From positions 186,001 through 250,000 of the forward strand of contig NZ_FNGD01000007.1 in the NCBI RefSeq assembly GCF_900102895.1: a stretch of DNA of 64,000 bases, written 5' to 3'. The notes below the pieces were generated by a model that was not told where the DNA came from, ran no database searches, and was given only the letters and a program-made list of their open reading frames with translations. The stretch comes from Arthrobacter sp. ov407 (lineage in GTDB: Bacteria > Actinomycetota > Actinomycetes > Actinomycetales > Micrococcaceae). The position numbers were made by a program, and so were the translations under genes. Of the stretch, positions 9,829-17,037 are shown one piece after another. Each line of letters opens with the position of its first letter. Position 1 is the stretch's first letter.

Positions 9829-10485
9829 ATGGCACACTCCGAGAACCTGATGGACGTCAGGTCCGCATAAGACACAGTTGCCGAGACTTATTCAACGGTG
9901 ATCCCGGATACCAGCTTCGAGGCCCCTTTGGATATGGCCATGGTGGACCACTTCATCGCCCACATGCGCGCCACCGCGGACCGGCTGGTGATCGACATCG
10001 GATGCGGTGCCGGACGAATGACCAGCTACCTGAGCCAGGCAGGGCTAAACGTCAGCGGCGTCGACCTGTCCCCCGAAATGGTCCGGGTCGCGCATCGGCT
10101 GCATCCCGAGCTGTTCTTCGGAGTCGGAGAGCTGACCGACCTGCCGGCAGCCGACGCCGCCGCAGACGGCATCCTCGCCTGGTATTCGATCATCCATTCT
10201 CCCCCGACAGCCCTGTCGGCGATTGCGCGCGAGTTCTGGCGGGTGCTCCGCCCAGGCGGCTCGGCGCTCATCGCCTTCCACGCCGGAAGCGGTCACCGCA
10301 CTAGTGACCGTGCCTACGGACACGATGTCCAACTCCGTGCGGAACTGCACGCCCCCGACGACGTGGCGCTCCGGTTCACCGAGCAGGGTCTTGTGATGCG
10401 CGCCCAGCTTGTGCGTTCGCCGAGGGCCATGGAGAATCACCCGCAGGCCGCAATCCTCGTCGACAAACCCTTCGTGCCCTCATAG
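9829..10485 (+). pseudogene. Class I SAM-dependent methyltransferase with a nonsense codon at position 14
   Basis: From the ATG at 9829 the frame reads MAHSENLMDVRSA, meets TAA (9868-9870), then continues DTVAETYSTVIPDTSFEAP into an intact methyltransferase. Related enzymes have a Tyr at this point (VRxAYDxVAxxY), so TAC or TAT to TAA is the simplest reading. The SAM-binding motif IDIGCGAGRMTSYL, post-motif acid VDLSPEM and the LRPGG loop are all intact, so the lesion may be recent. Translation might restart at the GTG at 9898, giving 195 aa that lack only the N-terminal helix. Substrate unknown. Confidence 0.8.
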
Positions 10486-10528
10486 GCCGGCATCTTTGTC
10501 CGGGCCCTCAGCTGGCAGATGCCCGGCC

Positions 10529-11440
10529 TCACGCCGTCCGCGAGATGTCGGCAACCACCTGCTCGATTTGATACCGCGAAACCTGGGCCAGCGCAGGCTT
10601 GGTGTGGAGATAGTAGGGATAGGCAATGACGCCAATCGACAAGGCCCAGGCGCGGCCGCGCTCCCACGTCGACTGGTCAACGCCTACGGCGTCGCGAAAT
10701 GCGGCGCGCCCTTCGTCCTCGAGCAGGTTCCAGGCGACGATGAGGTCGACTGCCGGATCGCCAATGGCGAGGCCTCCCCAGTCGAGAACACCGGCGAGCC
10801 GCGCGTGGGCCGTCAGCAGGTTCCCGGGCTGCAGGTCCGTATGAATCCAGACCGGCTTCCCTTCCCCCTCGCTCACTTGCCGGGCCGTGTCCCACGCCGC
10901 TGTCAGGAGCCGGACGTCCAGCAGGCCCTCGCAGCTGGTGATTGCCGAACGGGTCGGCGCGTCCCTGGCAGCAAGCGGGCCGCCCCGGTAGGACCGCAGT
11001 GGCCCGGCGGATGCTTCGTTCCCGACATCAGCGGCATGCAGTGCGCGGATGAAGTTTGCAAGATCAATGGCGAATTCGGTTCCATAGGCGTGCCCCGGGG
11101 AAGGGTTCTCGCCTGCCAGCCAGCCAGACACCGTCCACGGCCATGCATAGCCCCGGCCCGGTGCGCCCTGTGCAACCGGAATCGGTACCGGGGCGGGCAA
11201 TTGGGGAGCGAGCATGCGCGGGTATTTCCACTCCTTGGAGAGCGAGGGAACCGCGGCGGCCGTGCGGGGAAGCCGAACGACGAGCCGGTCACCAAGCATG
11301 AGCATGACGTTGTCCGTCCCGCTGGATGACACCGGCTCCAGAGGCAGCCCGGCCCACGCCGGGAACTGATCCGCGACCATGAGACTGACCTGTTTAGTGT
11401 CGATGTCAGGCTCTGCGTTGTGCAGCTTGGTGATCAACAT
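10529..11440 (-). CDS. Aminoglycoside-phosphotransferase-like kinase
   Basis: A 303-aa member of the APH/choline-kinase superfamily, which phosphorylates a small hydroxyl compound with ATP. The catalytic loop is HTDLQPGNLL (about residue 197; family consensus HGDLxPGN), followed by the metal-binding VLDWGGLAIGDPAVDL. The N-lobe has RLVVRLPR with the ATP lysine replaced by Arg or shifted, which is tolerated in several uncharacterised relatives. A -10 box TAGATT (11452-11447) ends 6 nt before the ATG, so the mRNA is probably leaderless. Antibiotic resistance is possible but not shown; many such proteins act on other substrates. Confidence 0.85.
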   Translation of the reverse strand: MLITKLHNAEPDIDTKQVSLMVADQFPAWAGLPLEPVSSSGTDNVMLMLGDRLVVRLPRTAAAVPSLSKEWKYPRMLAPQLPAPVPIPVAQGAPGRGYAWPWTVSGWLAGENPSPGHAYGTEFAIDLANFIRALHAADVGNEASAGPLRSYRGGPLAARDAPTRSAITSCEGLLDVRLLTAAWDTARQVSEGEGKPVWIHTDLQPGNLLTAHARLAGVLDWGGLAIGDPAVDLIVAWNLLEDEGRAAFRDAVGVDQSTWERGRAWALSIGVIAYPYYLHTKPALAQVSRYQIEQVVADISRTA

Positions 11441-11446
11441 ATGTTC

Positions 11447-11452
11447 AATCTA
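11447..11452 (-). promoter_or_regulatory. -10 box of the APH-like gene (leaderless)
   Basis: TAGATT on the minus strand, 6 nt before the ATG. It faces the promoter of the divergent GNAT gene. Confidence 0.5.
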
Positions 11453-11518
11453 TTGGGCTTTAGACGCTTTCGATGTCGCCGTGCGGACTCTGCGAAGTGA
11501 TGCGGCTGCATCCCAACG

Positions 11519-11524
11519 TAGGGT
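11519..11524 (+). promoter_or_regulatory. -10 box of the first GNAT gene (leaderless)
   Basis: TAGGGT ends 6 nt before the ATG at 11531. Confidence 0.5.
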
Positions 11525-11530
11525 AATTCC

Positions 11531-11974
11531 ATGCTCATCATTCGCGAAGGACTCCCACGTGATGTGCCCGGGCTTGCGACGCTAAGGGCCATCTGGGCGG
11601 CCGAACAGGAGCCTGCGCTCAAGGACGATCCAGCCTTCGACGCCGTCTTTAGGGAATGGATGGATGCCAGTCCTCGACAGTTCTTTGTGGCCGAGGACGG
11701 TGGCGAGCTAATCGGGATGCTCAACTTGATGATTTTCGAGCGGATGCCCAAACCAGGGAAGGAATCGTCCCGGTGGGTCTATCTGGGAAACGTCTATGTG
11801 CTTCCGGAATTCCGGAACGCCGGAATCGGCGGCCGGCTCGTGGACGCATCGATCCAGTTCTCGCAAAGCATCAAAGCCGTACGGATGGTGCTTTCCCCCT
11901 CCGCCGAATCACGCGACTTTTACGCACGGCTGGGTTTCGAGCCGGCCGGGGAATTGAACATCCTCCGGTTTTGA
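11531..11974 (+). CDS. GNAT-family N-acetyltransferase
   Basis: A 147-aa acetyl-CoA-dependent acetyltransferase. The acetyl-CoA loop appears as VLPEFRNAGIGGRLV (about residues 94-108; motif A, R/Q-x-x-G-x-G/A), preceded by the WVYLGNVYV strand and followed by the C-terminal motif SRDFYARLGFEPAGE. The length is typical of stand-alone GNATs. The substrate is unknown. It is divergent from the APH-like gene and in the same direction as a second GNAT. Confidence 0.88.
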   Translation: MLIIREGLPRDVPGLATLRAIWAAEQEPALKDDPAFDAVFREWMDASPRQFFVAEDGGELIGMLNLMIFERMPKPGKESSRWVYLGNVYVLPEFRNAGIGGRLVDASIQFSQSIKAVRMVLSPSAESRDFYARLGFEPAGELNILRF

Positions 11975-12030
11975 CCCGCGACGTGGTGCCATCCGCTGGG
12001 CTGATGCGCCGGCTACGGCATGATGGTGAC

Positions 12031-12663
12031 ATGGAATTGCAGACTGAACGTCTCCTGCTGCGCGACTACACTCTGGATGATTCCGCGGCAGTGCATTCGT
12101 TTGCTTCCGACGTGAGAATCGCCGAGTACGTGGAGTGGGGGCCGAATACGGCCGACGACACTCGGGAATTCCTCGAACTGTGCGTGGCGGCGCAACGCGG
12201 CGCGATCCGGACAAACTTCACTCTCGCTGTCACTTTGCCCAGTGGCGATCCATTTGGTTCTGTCGGGCTCGCCGTTGATCGTGACCGGGGCGAGCTCGGA
12301 TACGTGATCGACGCTGACCACTGGGGTCGCGGGTATGCCACTGAGGCCGCAGCCTCCCTCCTCAGGTTCGGCAAAGAAACCCTCAGGCTGCGGGACATTA
12401 CAGCAACCTGCAGGCCTGAAAACTCCGCTTCGGCGAGAGTGCTGGAAAAGATCGGGATGCTCCAGGTCGGATTGCGGAGGGCGGACAAGCTCATCCGGGG
12501 ACAGTGGCGGGATTCTCTAGTCTTTTCCGCGGTCAGCACCTCTGATAACACAGGACCGGCGCAAAGAGATCGTGCCGGGAGTCGCGGGACCCGAAGTCAT
12601 GAGCCGAGTACGAATATTCCGTCGGGCCCGCCGGCCGCACGTCGTGAGCCGTCGTTCGAATAG
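12031..12663 (+). CDS. GNAT-family N-acetyltransferase, RimJ/RimL type
   Basis: The start MELQTERLLLRDYTLDDSAA is the classic RimJ/RimL-type N-terminus. The acetyl-CoA loop is YVIDADHWGRGYATEAA (about 90-106), then RPENSASARVLEKIGM. The catalytic domain ends near residue 175; the last 35 residues look like run-on sequence and overlap the convergent methyltransferase by 67 nt. There is no ribosome site; CATGAT 6 nt before the ATG could be a weak -10 for a leaderless mRNA. Substrate unknown. Confidence 0.85.
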   Translation: MELQTERLLLRDYTLDDSAAVHSFASDVRIAEYVEWGPNTADDTREFLELCVAAQRGAIRTNFTLAVTLPSGDPFGSVGLAVDRDRGELGYVIDADHWGRGYATEAAASLLRFGKETLRLRDITATCRPENSASARVLEKIGMLQVGLRRADKLIRGQWRDSLVFSAVSTSDNTGPAQRDRAGSRGTRSHEPSTNIPSGPPAARREPSFE

Positions 12664-13229
12664 ACACTTACTGACCAGGGTGATTCCTCGCTGAAGAGAC
12701 CAAGATGCCAGTCCGAATAGCGGTGAGTCAGGGTGAGCCCAGAGCCGGTGGCCGCCAGCTCTTGGGCCGCAGGTCCGCCCCTTGAGTGCGTTGAGGTGCC
12801 GACAATGAGGAACCCGCCCGGATTCAACAGCGATGCGACATGTTTGAAGGTCTGAACCAGAGATTCAGGCGTAAGAAAGGCGGCGACGTTTCCGGACATC
12901 AGGACAAGGTCATAGGCGACGGGCAGTTTTTGCTCTCTCAGTGCAGCGGCCGAGACACCTTCAGCATTCATGGACCGAAACCATGCCGGGTCGAAGAGCT
13001 CGCAGGCCACGTCCAGGATAGATCCGGTTGGATCAACACCGTATGCGATGTGGCCCCGAATTCGGAGGGCACCAACCGCCGATCCTATTCCGCAGCCAAG
13101 GTCCAGAATGCGGGCCTTTCTCGGACTTATCATGTCCACGAACCGCGCATCAACTTCGAGGTCATGTCCGGAGGCAGCGAGGTGGCGCATCTTGGCTGCA
13201 TACGCAGCATAATCGGGCCGTTCGCTCAC
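12597..13229 (-). CDS. Class I SAM-dependent methyltransferase
   Basis: A 210-aa enzyme. Motif I ILDLGCGIGSAVGAL (about 41-55), the acidic residue after motif I in YGVDPTG, YDLVLMSGNVAAF and the LNPGGFLIVG strand are all present. The GTG start has CAGAAT 6 nt upstream, again compatible with a leaderless transcript. It is convergent with and overlaps the second GNAT gene. The substrate cannot be told from sequence; small-molecule methyltransferases of this type act on varied metabolites. Confidence 0.85.
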   Translation of the reverse strand: MSERPDYAAYAAKMRHLAASGHDLEVDARFVDMISPRKARILDLGCGIGSAVGALRIRGHIAYGVDPTGSILDVACELFDPAWFRSMNAEGVSAAALREQKLPVAYDLVLMSGNVAAFLTPESLVQTFKHVASLLNPGGFLIVGTSTHSRGGPAAQELAATGSGLTLTHRYSDWHLGLFSEESPWSVSVYSNDGSRRAAGGPDGIFVLGS

Positions 13230-13351
13230 AGGCTCATTCTGGCACGGCGGTCTCCTCTTCCTCGGACCTCAGCGCTGAAGGCGGTACAGAGTCGTCGTTG
13301 GCATTCGGGGACGCACAATTCCAACTAAAAGCCTTGCCGATTCATGGCTAG

Positions 13352-13603
13352 ATCGCCAGGAACGCGACCACCCATGAGGACCCGGCCGCCGTCGTACTTC
13401 AATTCACCACCGATGAAAATTTGGAAATCACGGCGAACCGCCTGACGGTTGCCGGGTACGCTCCCTCCGACATTCTGGATGAAACGTTCGGACGATACTT
13501 CACCGTCGAAGACCCTGACGGGTACGTCGTCCAGGTCAACGAAAGCGACGCGGACCTGCAAAACCTCAGGTACGAGATAAATGAGTCCGCTGCGCTGAAG
13601 TAG
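13352..13603 (+). pseudogene. C-terminal remnant of a VOC (glyoxalase/bleomycin-resistance) protein
   Basis: The frame that opens after TAG at 13349-13351 reads through EDPAAVVLQFTTDENLEI to GRYFTVEDPDGYVVQVNE, the hallmark second half of a VOC-fold domain with its metal-ligand Glu. No VOC N-terminal half (betaalphabetabetabeta with the first metal ligand) is found upstream in any frame. A TTG at 13421 could start a 60-aa product but no ribosome site is visible. Best read as a decaying gene. Confidence 0.7.
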
Positions 13604-13651
13604 CAGCACAGAGTTCCGCTTCGTGAACGCCGTCTCAGTGAGCACTGGGGG

Positions 13652-13657
13652 TATAGT
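13652..13657 (+). promoter_or_regulatory. -10 box of the upstream ORF/PheRS-like transcript (leaderless)
   Basis: TATAGT, close to the consensus, ends 6 nt before the ATG at 13664. No convincing -35 is visible. Confidence 0.65.
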
Positions 13658-13663
13658 CGTCGC

Positions 13664-13735
13664 ATGCTGTCTACGCGTCGATTTATCTGCCCCCGACCGG
13701 TCTCCGGTCGCGAGGGCTCTGAGGCGCGCGCCTAG
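13664..13735 (+). CDS. Leaderless upstream ORF (23 aa), candidate leader peptide
   Basis: The frame starts MLSTRRFICPRPV and ends in EARA before TAG at 13733-13735. Evidence that it is translated: a near-consensus -10 box exactly 6 nt before its ATG, and a position 63 nt before a synthetase-like gene. It has a single Phe codon, TTT at codon 7, which should be rare in this GC-rich genome and follows CGT CGA. The peptide also has an Arg-rich N-terminus and a CPRP segment. Whether it senses charged tRNA-Phe or an antibiotic is unknown. Confidence 0.65.
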   Translation: MLSTRRFICPRPVSGREGSEARA

Positions 13736-13794
13736 GTCCTGGCGGCGGGTCGAGTCGGGGGGAAACCCACCACTCGAATCCGAACACAAGGACC
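13695..13794 (+). promoter_or_regulatory. Candidate attenuator that sequesters the PheRS-like ribosome site
   Basis: Three stems are visible. GACCGG (13695-13700) pairs with CCGGTC (13704-13709) inside the upstream ORF. CGAGT (13751-13755) pairs with ACTCG (13772-13776), extended by a G-run and C-run. GGTCCT (13735-13740), just after the upstream stop codon, is perfectly complementary to AGGACC (13789-13794), which contains the ribosome site AAGGA of the next gene. A ribosome paused near the end of the upstream ORF would cover GGTCCT and free the site. Confidence 0.55.
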
Positions 13795-13798
13795 TGCA

Positions 13799-14917
13799 AT
13801 GCTCACATATCTCAGCCCCTCCGAGCTCCACGACGCTTTGACCATCCGCGATCTTTCAGATCCGGACAGCCGGCCCCATGCGATGCAGCCGCTGTTGCAG
13901 GGCATCATCAACGCTCTCTGCCGTGACTGGGGCGTTCCAGAACGAATCGTCCGCCACAGCCCTCTGGTGAGTGTGGCGGACAATTACGATCGGTTGGGGT
14001 TCAACGAATCCGATGTCACGCGGGATCAAAGATACTCCCGCTACGTCAGCCCAACGGTGATGCTCCGCAGCCACACGTCGGCTTCCATCCCGTCGCTGCT
14101 GCGGGCACTGGACGACAACGCATCCATGGACGAGCTCTGGGCGATCCCGGGTCTGGTCTATCGACGCGACTGCATCGACCGCACCCACGTGGGGACTCCC
14201 CACCAGGTCGACCTGTGGCGGGTCAACTCGCGGAAACAAGTCGACGCAGACAACCTGCAGGAAATGATCGGATCGCTGGTGCAGGCTGTGCTTCCGGGGG
14301 CCCGATGGCGCGCAGTTCCAGCCGTTCATCCCTACACCAGGGAAGGATTGCAGGTCGATGTCCTCATGGGCGGAGAGTGGCTCGAACTAGCAGAATGCGG
14401 GCTCATGGCGCCTCATCTATTCTCCGAAGCTGGCCTGGATCCCACAAGGTGGTCTGGACTGGCTCTAGGGATGGGTTTGGACCGGGCCCTGATGCTCCGC
14501 AAAGGCATTCCCGACATCAGGTTGCTCAGGTCTACGGACGCGAGAATCGAACAGCAGATGTTGGACCTGTCCCCGTGGAAAGCGGTCTCTCAAATGCCCT
14601 CCATCCGCAGGGACATCTCCATCGTGGTGCCCGCGGACGTGGACACCGAAGTGCTCGGCGACCGAGTGCGAACAGCATTAGGCGAAGAGGCCGAGGACCT
14701 GGAAAGCGTCGTGCTCCTGGCCCTAACTTCGTATGGAGACCTTCCCGTGGCGGCGCGGGAACGACTCCGCATTGGCGATGGACAGGCTAATGCGCTGATA
14801 CGTCTAGTGCTGCGTCCTCTCGCCCGGACCATGACAGATCCAGAGGCAAATCAGACCCGAGACGACGTCTATTTGGCCCTGCATGAGGGGCCGGTCAAGG
14901 AGCTCATCGCAGGATAA
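13799..14917 (+). CDS. Single-chain PheRS-like aminoacyl-tRNA synthetase (PheS core plus FDX-ACB domain)
   Basis: A 372-aa class II synthetase. The PheS-type core has MLRSHTSASIPSLLRAL, motif 2 PGLVYRRD (117-124) and HQVDLWRV, LAECGLMAPHLF, and motif 3 GLALGMGLDR (220-229) followed by KGIPDIRLLRS. From about residue 268 an FDX-ACB anticodon-binding domain follows (SIRRDISIVVP to the C-terminus), normally the last domain of PheT. The layout matches monomeric mitochondrial PheRS rather than bacterial alpha2beta2 PheRS. All visible motif residues are intact, so activity is plausible. It lacks the PheS N-terminal coiled coil. Possible roles are a resistant second PheRS or ligation of another amino acid. 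AAGGA lies 6 nt before the ATG. Confidence 0.88.
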   Translation: MLTYLSPSELHDALTIRDLSDPDSRPHAMQPLLQGIINALCRDWGVPERIVRHSPLVSVADNYDRLGFNESDVTRDQRYSRYVSPTVMLRSHTSASIPSLLRALDDNASMDELWAIPGLVYRRDCIDRTHVGTPHQVDLWRVNSRKQVDADNLQEMIGSLVQAVLPGARWRAVPAVHPYTREGLQVDVLMGGEWLELAECGLMAPHLFSEAGLDPTRWSGLALGMGLDRALMLRKGIPDIRLLRSTDARIEQQMLDLSPWKAVSQMPSIRRDISIVVPADVDTEVLGDRVRTALGEEAEDLESVVLLALTSYGDLPVAARERLRIGDGQANALIRLVLRPLARTMTDPEANQTRDDVYLALHEGPVKELIAG

Positions 14918-15223
14918 GAGCTGAGCCGGCCTTCCGCCCCGGTGCCAGGAACCTAAGACTCGCGCGAATTAGGTATCAACTTTGTATCGGCCTCATATCG
15001 TTCCCGTTGCAGTTCCGGCGCCGGGGCCGAAACCGGCCTTCGCGCCGCGCCCGTGTGCCATGCTGGAATCCGGCTGTCCCAGGACCGCCGGGCCGCTCTC
15101 CGGAAGATGAAGGATGGGGCGGCCACCAGCGGTCTACGACGGCCACAAACGGATCATCGCCGCGGAACGCGGGGCGCAAGAAGGGACAGCGGCATCAGGA
15201 AGCGTGGAGTTCAGCAGTCATCG
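14918..15223 (+). other. Intergenic stretch before the GerMN lipoprotein gene
   Basis: No gene, repeat or clear promoter is visible. The open frame upstream of the chosen lipoprotein start extends back to about 15053, but the extra residues are Arg-rich and lack family-like sequence, so part of this stretch could be coding if the start is misplaced. Confidence 0.4.
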
Positions 15224-16150
15224 GTGGGCCGCGTCCGCCGCATCGCGCTGGCGCTGTCTCTGCCCGCCGCCCTCCTCCTGTCCGGCTGCGTGGCGACGCC
15301 GCAGAGCGGCATCACGAACTCCAGCAGCCCGTCGGAGCTTATTCCTGTGCCGGCGTCGGGCGTCCCCGCCACCAGCGCTCCGCTCGAAACAGCCCAGACG
15401 TCGAACAAGGCTCCGGTGTATTGGATCGGCCGGAGCAATGACAACGCGTTTCTCTATCGCGAGTTCCTCGACGTTCCGGATCAGGACAACCCCGTCACCA
15501 GCGCCCTTCGGGTGATGATGTCGCAGAAGCCGCTGGACCCGGATTTCTTCACGCCCTGGCAAAACCCGAAAAAGCTCGCGACGTCGATTTCCGGTAAGAA
15601 TGTCATCACCGTGGATGTCTCAGCGGATGCCTTCAACAGCAACGTGGATGCTGCAATGGCCGAGCGCGCCATCCAGCAGCTGGTCTACACGGCGACGGCT
15701 GCCGCGGCCAGCGCAGGCCTCATCGATGCCGGACAGCAGGCCCAGGTGGTTGTGCTGGTTGACAGTCACACAGACTACGTGGCCTTCAACCATGTCCGGC
15801 TGGGCGAGCCGACGTCCCGCAGCGCCGGGATGGTGGCACCTGTGTGGATCATTGATCCGCAGGAAGGCACGTCCGTGGCCGACGGTTCGGTCAAGATCAG
15901 CGGCCGGAGCACCGTCCAGGGCGGGAAGCTCCGCTGGGCGATCCTCAAAGTCGACGGCGACGGCGACAACGCCAAGACGTCCTATCTCAACGGCAACGCC
16001 ACGGCCTCGGCCGACTCAACCCAGGCCGGGTTGTTCACCTTGTCCGTGCACCTCGGCCCGGGCAGCTACGAGGTCCGGGTGTCCCAGGTGGACGCGGCGG
16101 ACAGCGCCAAGGAAGTTTTCCAGGACACCCGCGGCTTCAGCGTTAAATAG
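15224..16150 (+). CDS. Lipoprotein with GerMN and Gmad2 (Ig-like) domains
   Basis: A 308-aa exported protein. The signal peptide MGRVRRIALALSLPAALLLSGC has lipobox LLSGC with Cys22 as the lipidation site. A GerMN domain (about 70-190, LVYTATAAAASAG...VVVLVD) is followed by an Ig-like Gmad2 domain (about 215-305, including PVWIIDPQEGTSVADGSVKISG). GerMN domains occur in spore GerM and in actinobacterial cell-envelope lipoproteins such as LpqB; a role in the envelope is inferred. The GTG start is the one that gives a clean signal peptide; its ribosome site is weak, so the start is uncertain. Confidence 0.85.
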   Translation: MGRVRRIALALSLPAALLLSGCVATPQSGITNSSSPSELIPVPASGVPATSAPLETAQTSNKAPVYWIGRSNDNAFLYREFLDVPDQDNPVTSALRVMMSQKPLDPDFFTPWQNPKKLATSISGKNVITVDVSADAFNSNVDAAMAERAIQQLVYTATAAAASAGLIDAGQQAQVVVLVDSHTDYVAFNHVRLGEPTSRSAGMVAPVWIIDPQEGTSVADGSVKISGRSTVQGGKLRWAILKVDGDGDNAKTSYLNGNATASADSTQAGLFTLSVHLGPGSYEVRVSQVDAADSAKEVFQDTRGFSVK

Positions 16151-16226
16151 AGTGGCTGAATAGTCAGGCTAAATAGCGTGGCGCGTAAATAGGGTGGTGC
16201 GTCAAATAGTCTTGCGGGTCAAATAG
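16145..16226. repeat. Degenerate AAATAG tandem repeat
   Basis: Six copies of (A/G)AATAG begin at 16145, 16158, 16171, 16187, 16204 and 16221, a period of 13 then 16-17 nt with partly conserved GCG/GGTGCGTC spacers. The first copy contains the lipoprotein stop codon, so the array seems to have grown from the gene end. Confidence 0.7.
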
Positions 16227-16261
16227 CAGTCACGCCGAGACGCCACGACGCCGGCAACCGG

Positions 16262-17035
16262 TCACCAACGGCCGAGGATGTCGCTGGCCAGTACGGTGGC
16301 GGCTGGCCCCGCGGTGGACGAGCGCAGCACGTGGTGCCCCAACAGGGCCGTGACCGCCCCTGCATCGCACAGCCGGGTCACCTCCCGCGGGCTGATCCCG
16401 CCTTCTGGGCCCACAATCAGCAGCACTTCACGGGATTCGGCGTCGCCAGGCTGCGCGGATTCCAGCCAGGATTCCAGTACGTACCGCAGCGGTCGGACGG
16501 CGTCTTCGTGCAGGATGACCGCGAGGTCTGCGGCCGCCACGGCCGCCTGCAGCCCGGCGCCGTCGACTGCCGCCCGGACCTCCGGAATCCAAGCCCGGCG
16601 CGCCTGCTTGGCGGCTGCTGTCACCACCGACTGCCATTTGGCATGCGCCTTCGCGGCCCGTTCAGCCTTCCACCGCACAATGGACCGCTCCGCCTGCCAG
16701 GGAATGACGGCGTCGATACCCAACTCCGTGGCCGTTTCGGCCGCAAGTTCGTCGCGGTCGCCTTTGGCGAGGGCCTGGACCAGGACCAACCGGGTCTCGG
16801 GCCGCGGCTCATCTGCAACGTCGAGGCACTCGACGGTCAGCTCACCGTGCAGGGCTGCGGTCACCGTGCCGGTCAGCCGCTTGCCGGCGCCGTCGGCGAT
16901 GTCCACGGCCTCGCCGACGGCGATCCGCTTGACGGTGACGGCGTGGCGGGCCTCGGCGCCCTCCAGGACGAAGGCGGAGCCGGGGACCTGCTGGTCCAGG
17001 GTGCCGGGGGCGGTGAAGAAGACGGGGTTACTCAC
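16262..17035 (-). CDS. rsmE: 16S rRNA (uracil-1498-N3)-methyltransferase RsmE
   Basis: A SPOUT-class methyltransferase of 257 aa that methylates U1498 of 16S rRNA. The N-terminal PUA-like domain (1-75) precedes the SPOUT domain with its SAM-binding knot: LVQALAKGDRDE, ATELGIDAVIPWQAERSIV, LLIVGPEGGISPREV and HHVLRSSTAGPAA. It begins 2 nt after the dnaJ stop (GTG at 17035), so it is in the hrcA-dnaJ-rsmE operon. Confidence 0.96.
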   Translation of the reverse strand: MSNPVFFTAPGTLDQQVPGSAFVLEGAEARHAVTVKRIAVGEAVDIADGAGKRLTGTVTAALHGELTVECLDVADEPRPETRLVLVQALAKGDRDELAAETATELGIDAVIPWQAERSIVRWKAERAAKAHAKWQSVVTAAAKQARRAWIPEVRAAVDGAGLQAAVAAADLAVILHEDAVRPLRYVLESWLESAQPGDAESREVLLIVGPEGGISPREVTRLCDAGAVTALLGHHVLRSSTAGPAATVLASDILGRW

Positions 17036-17037
17036 CG

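Noticed and set aside
13770..13785. tRNA-like T-arm near CACTCGAATCC
   Set aside because: No acceptor, D or anticodon arms fold around it; it is part of the hairpin before the PheRS-like gene.
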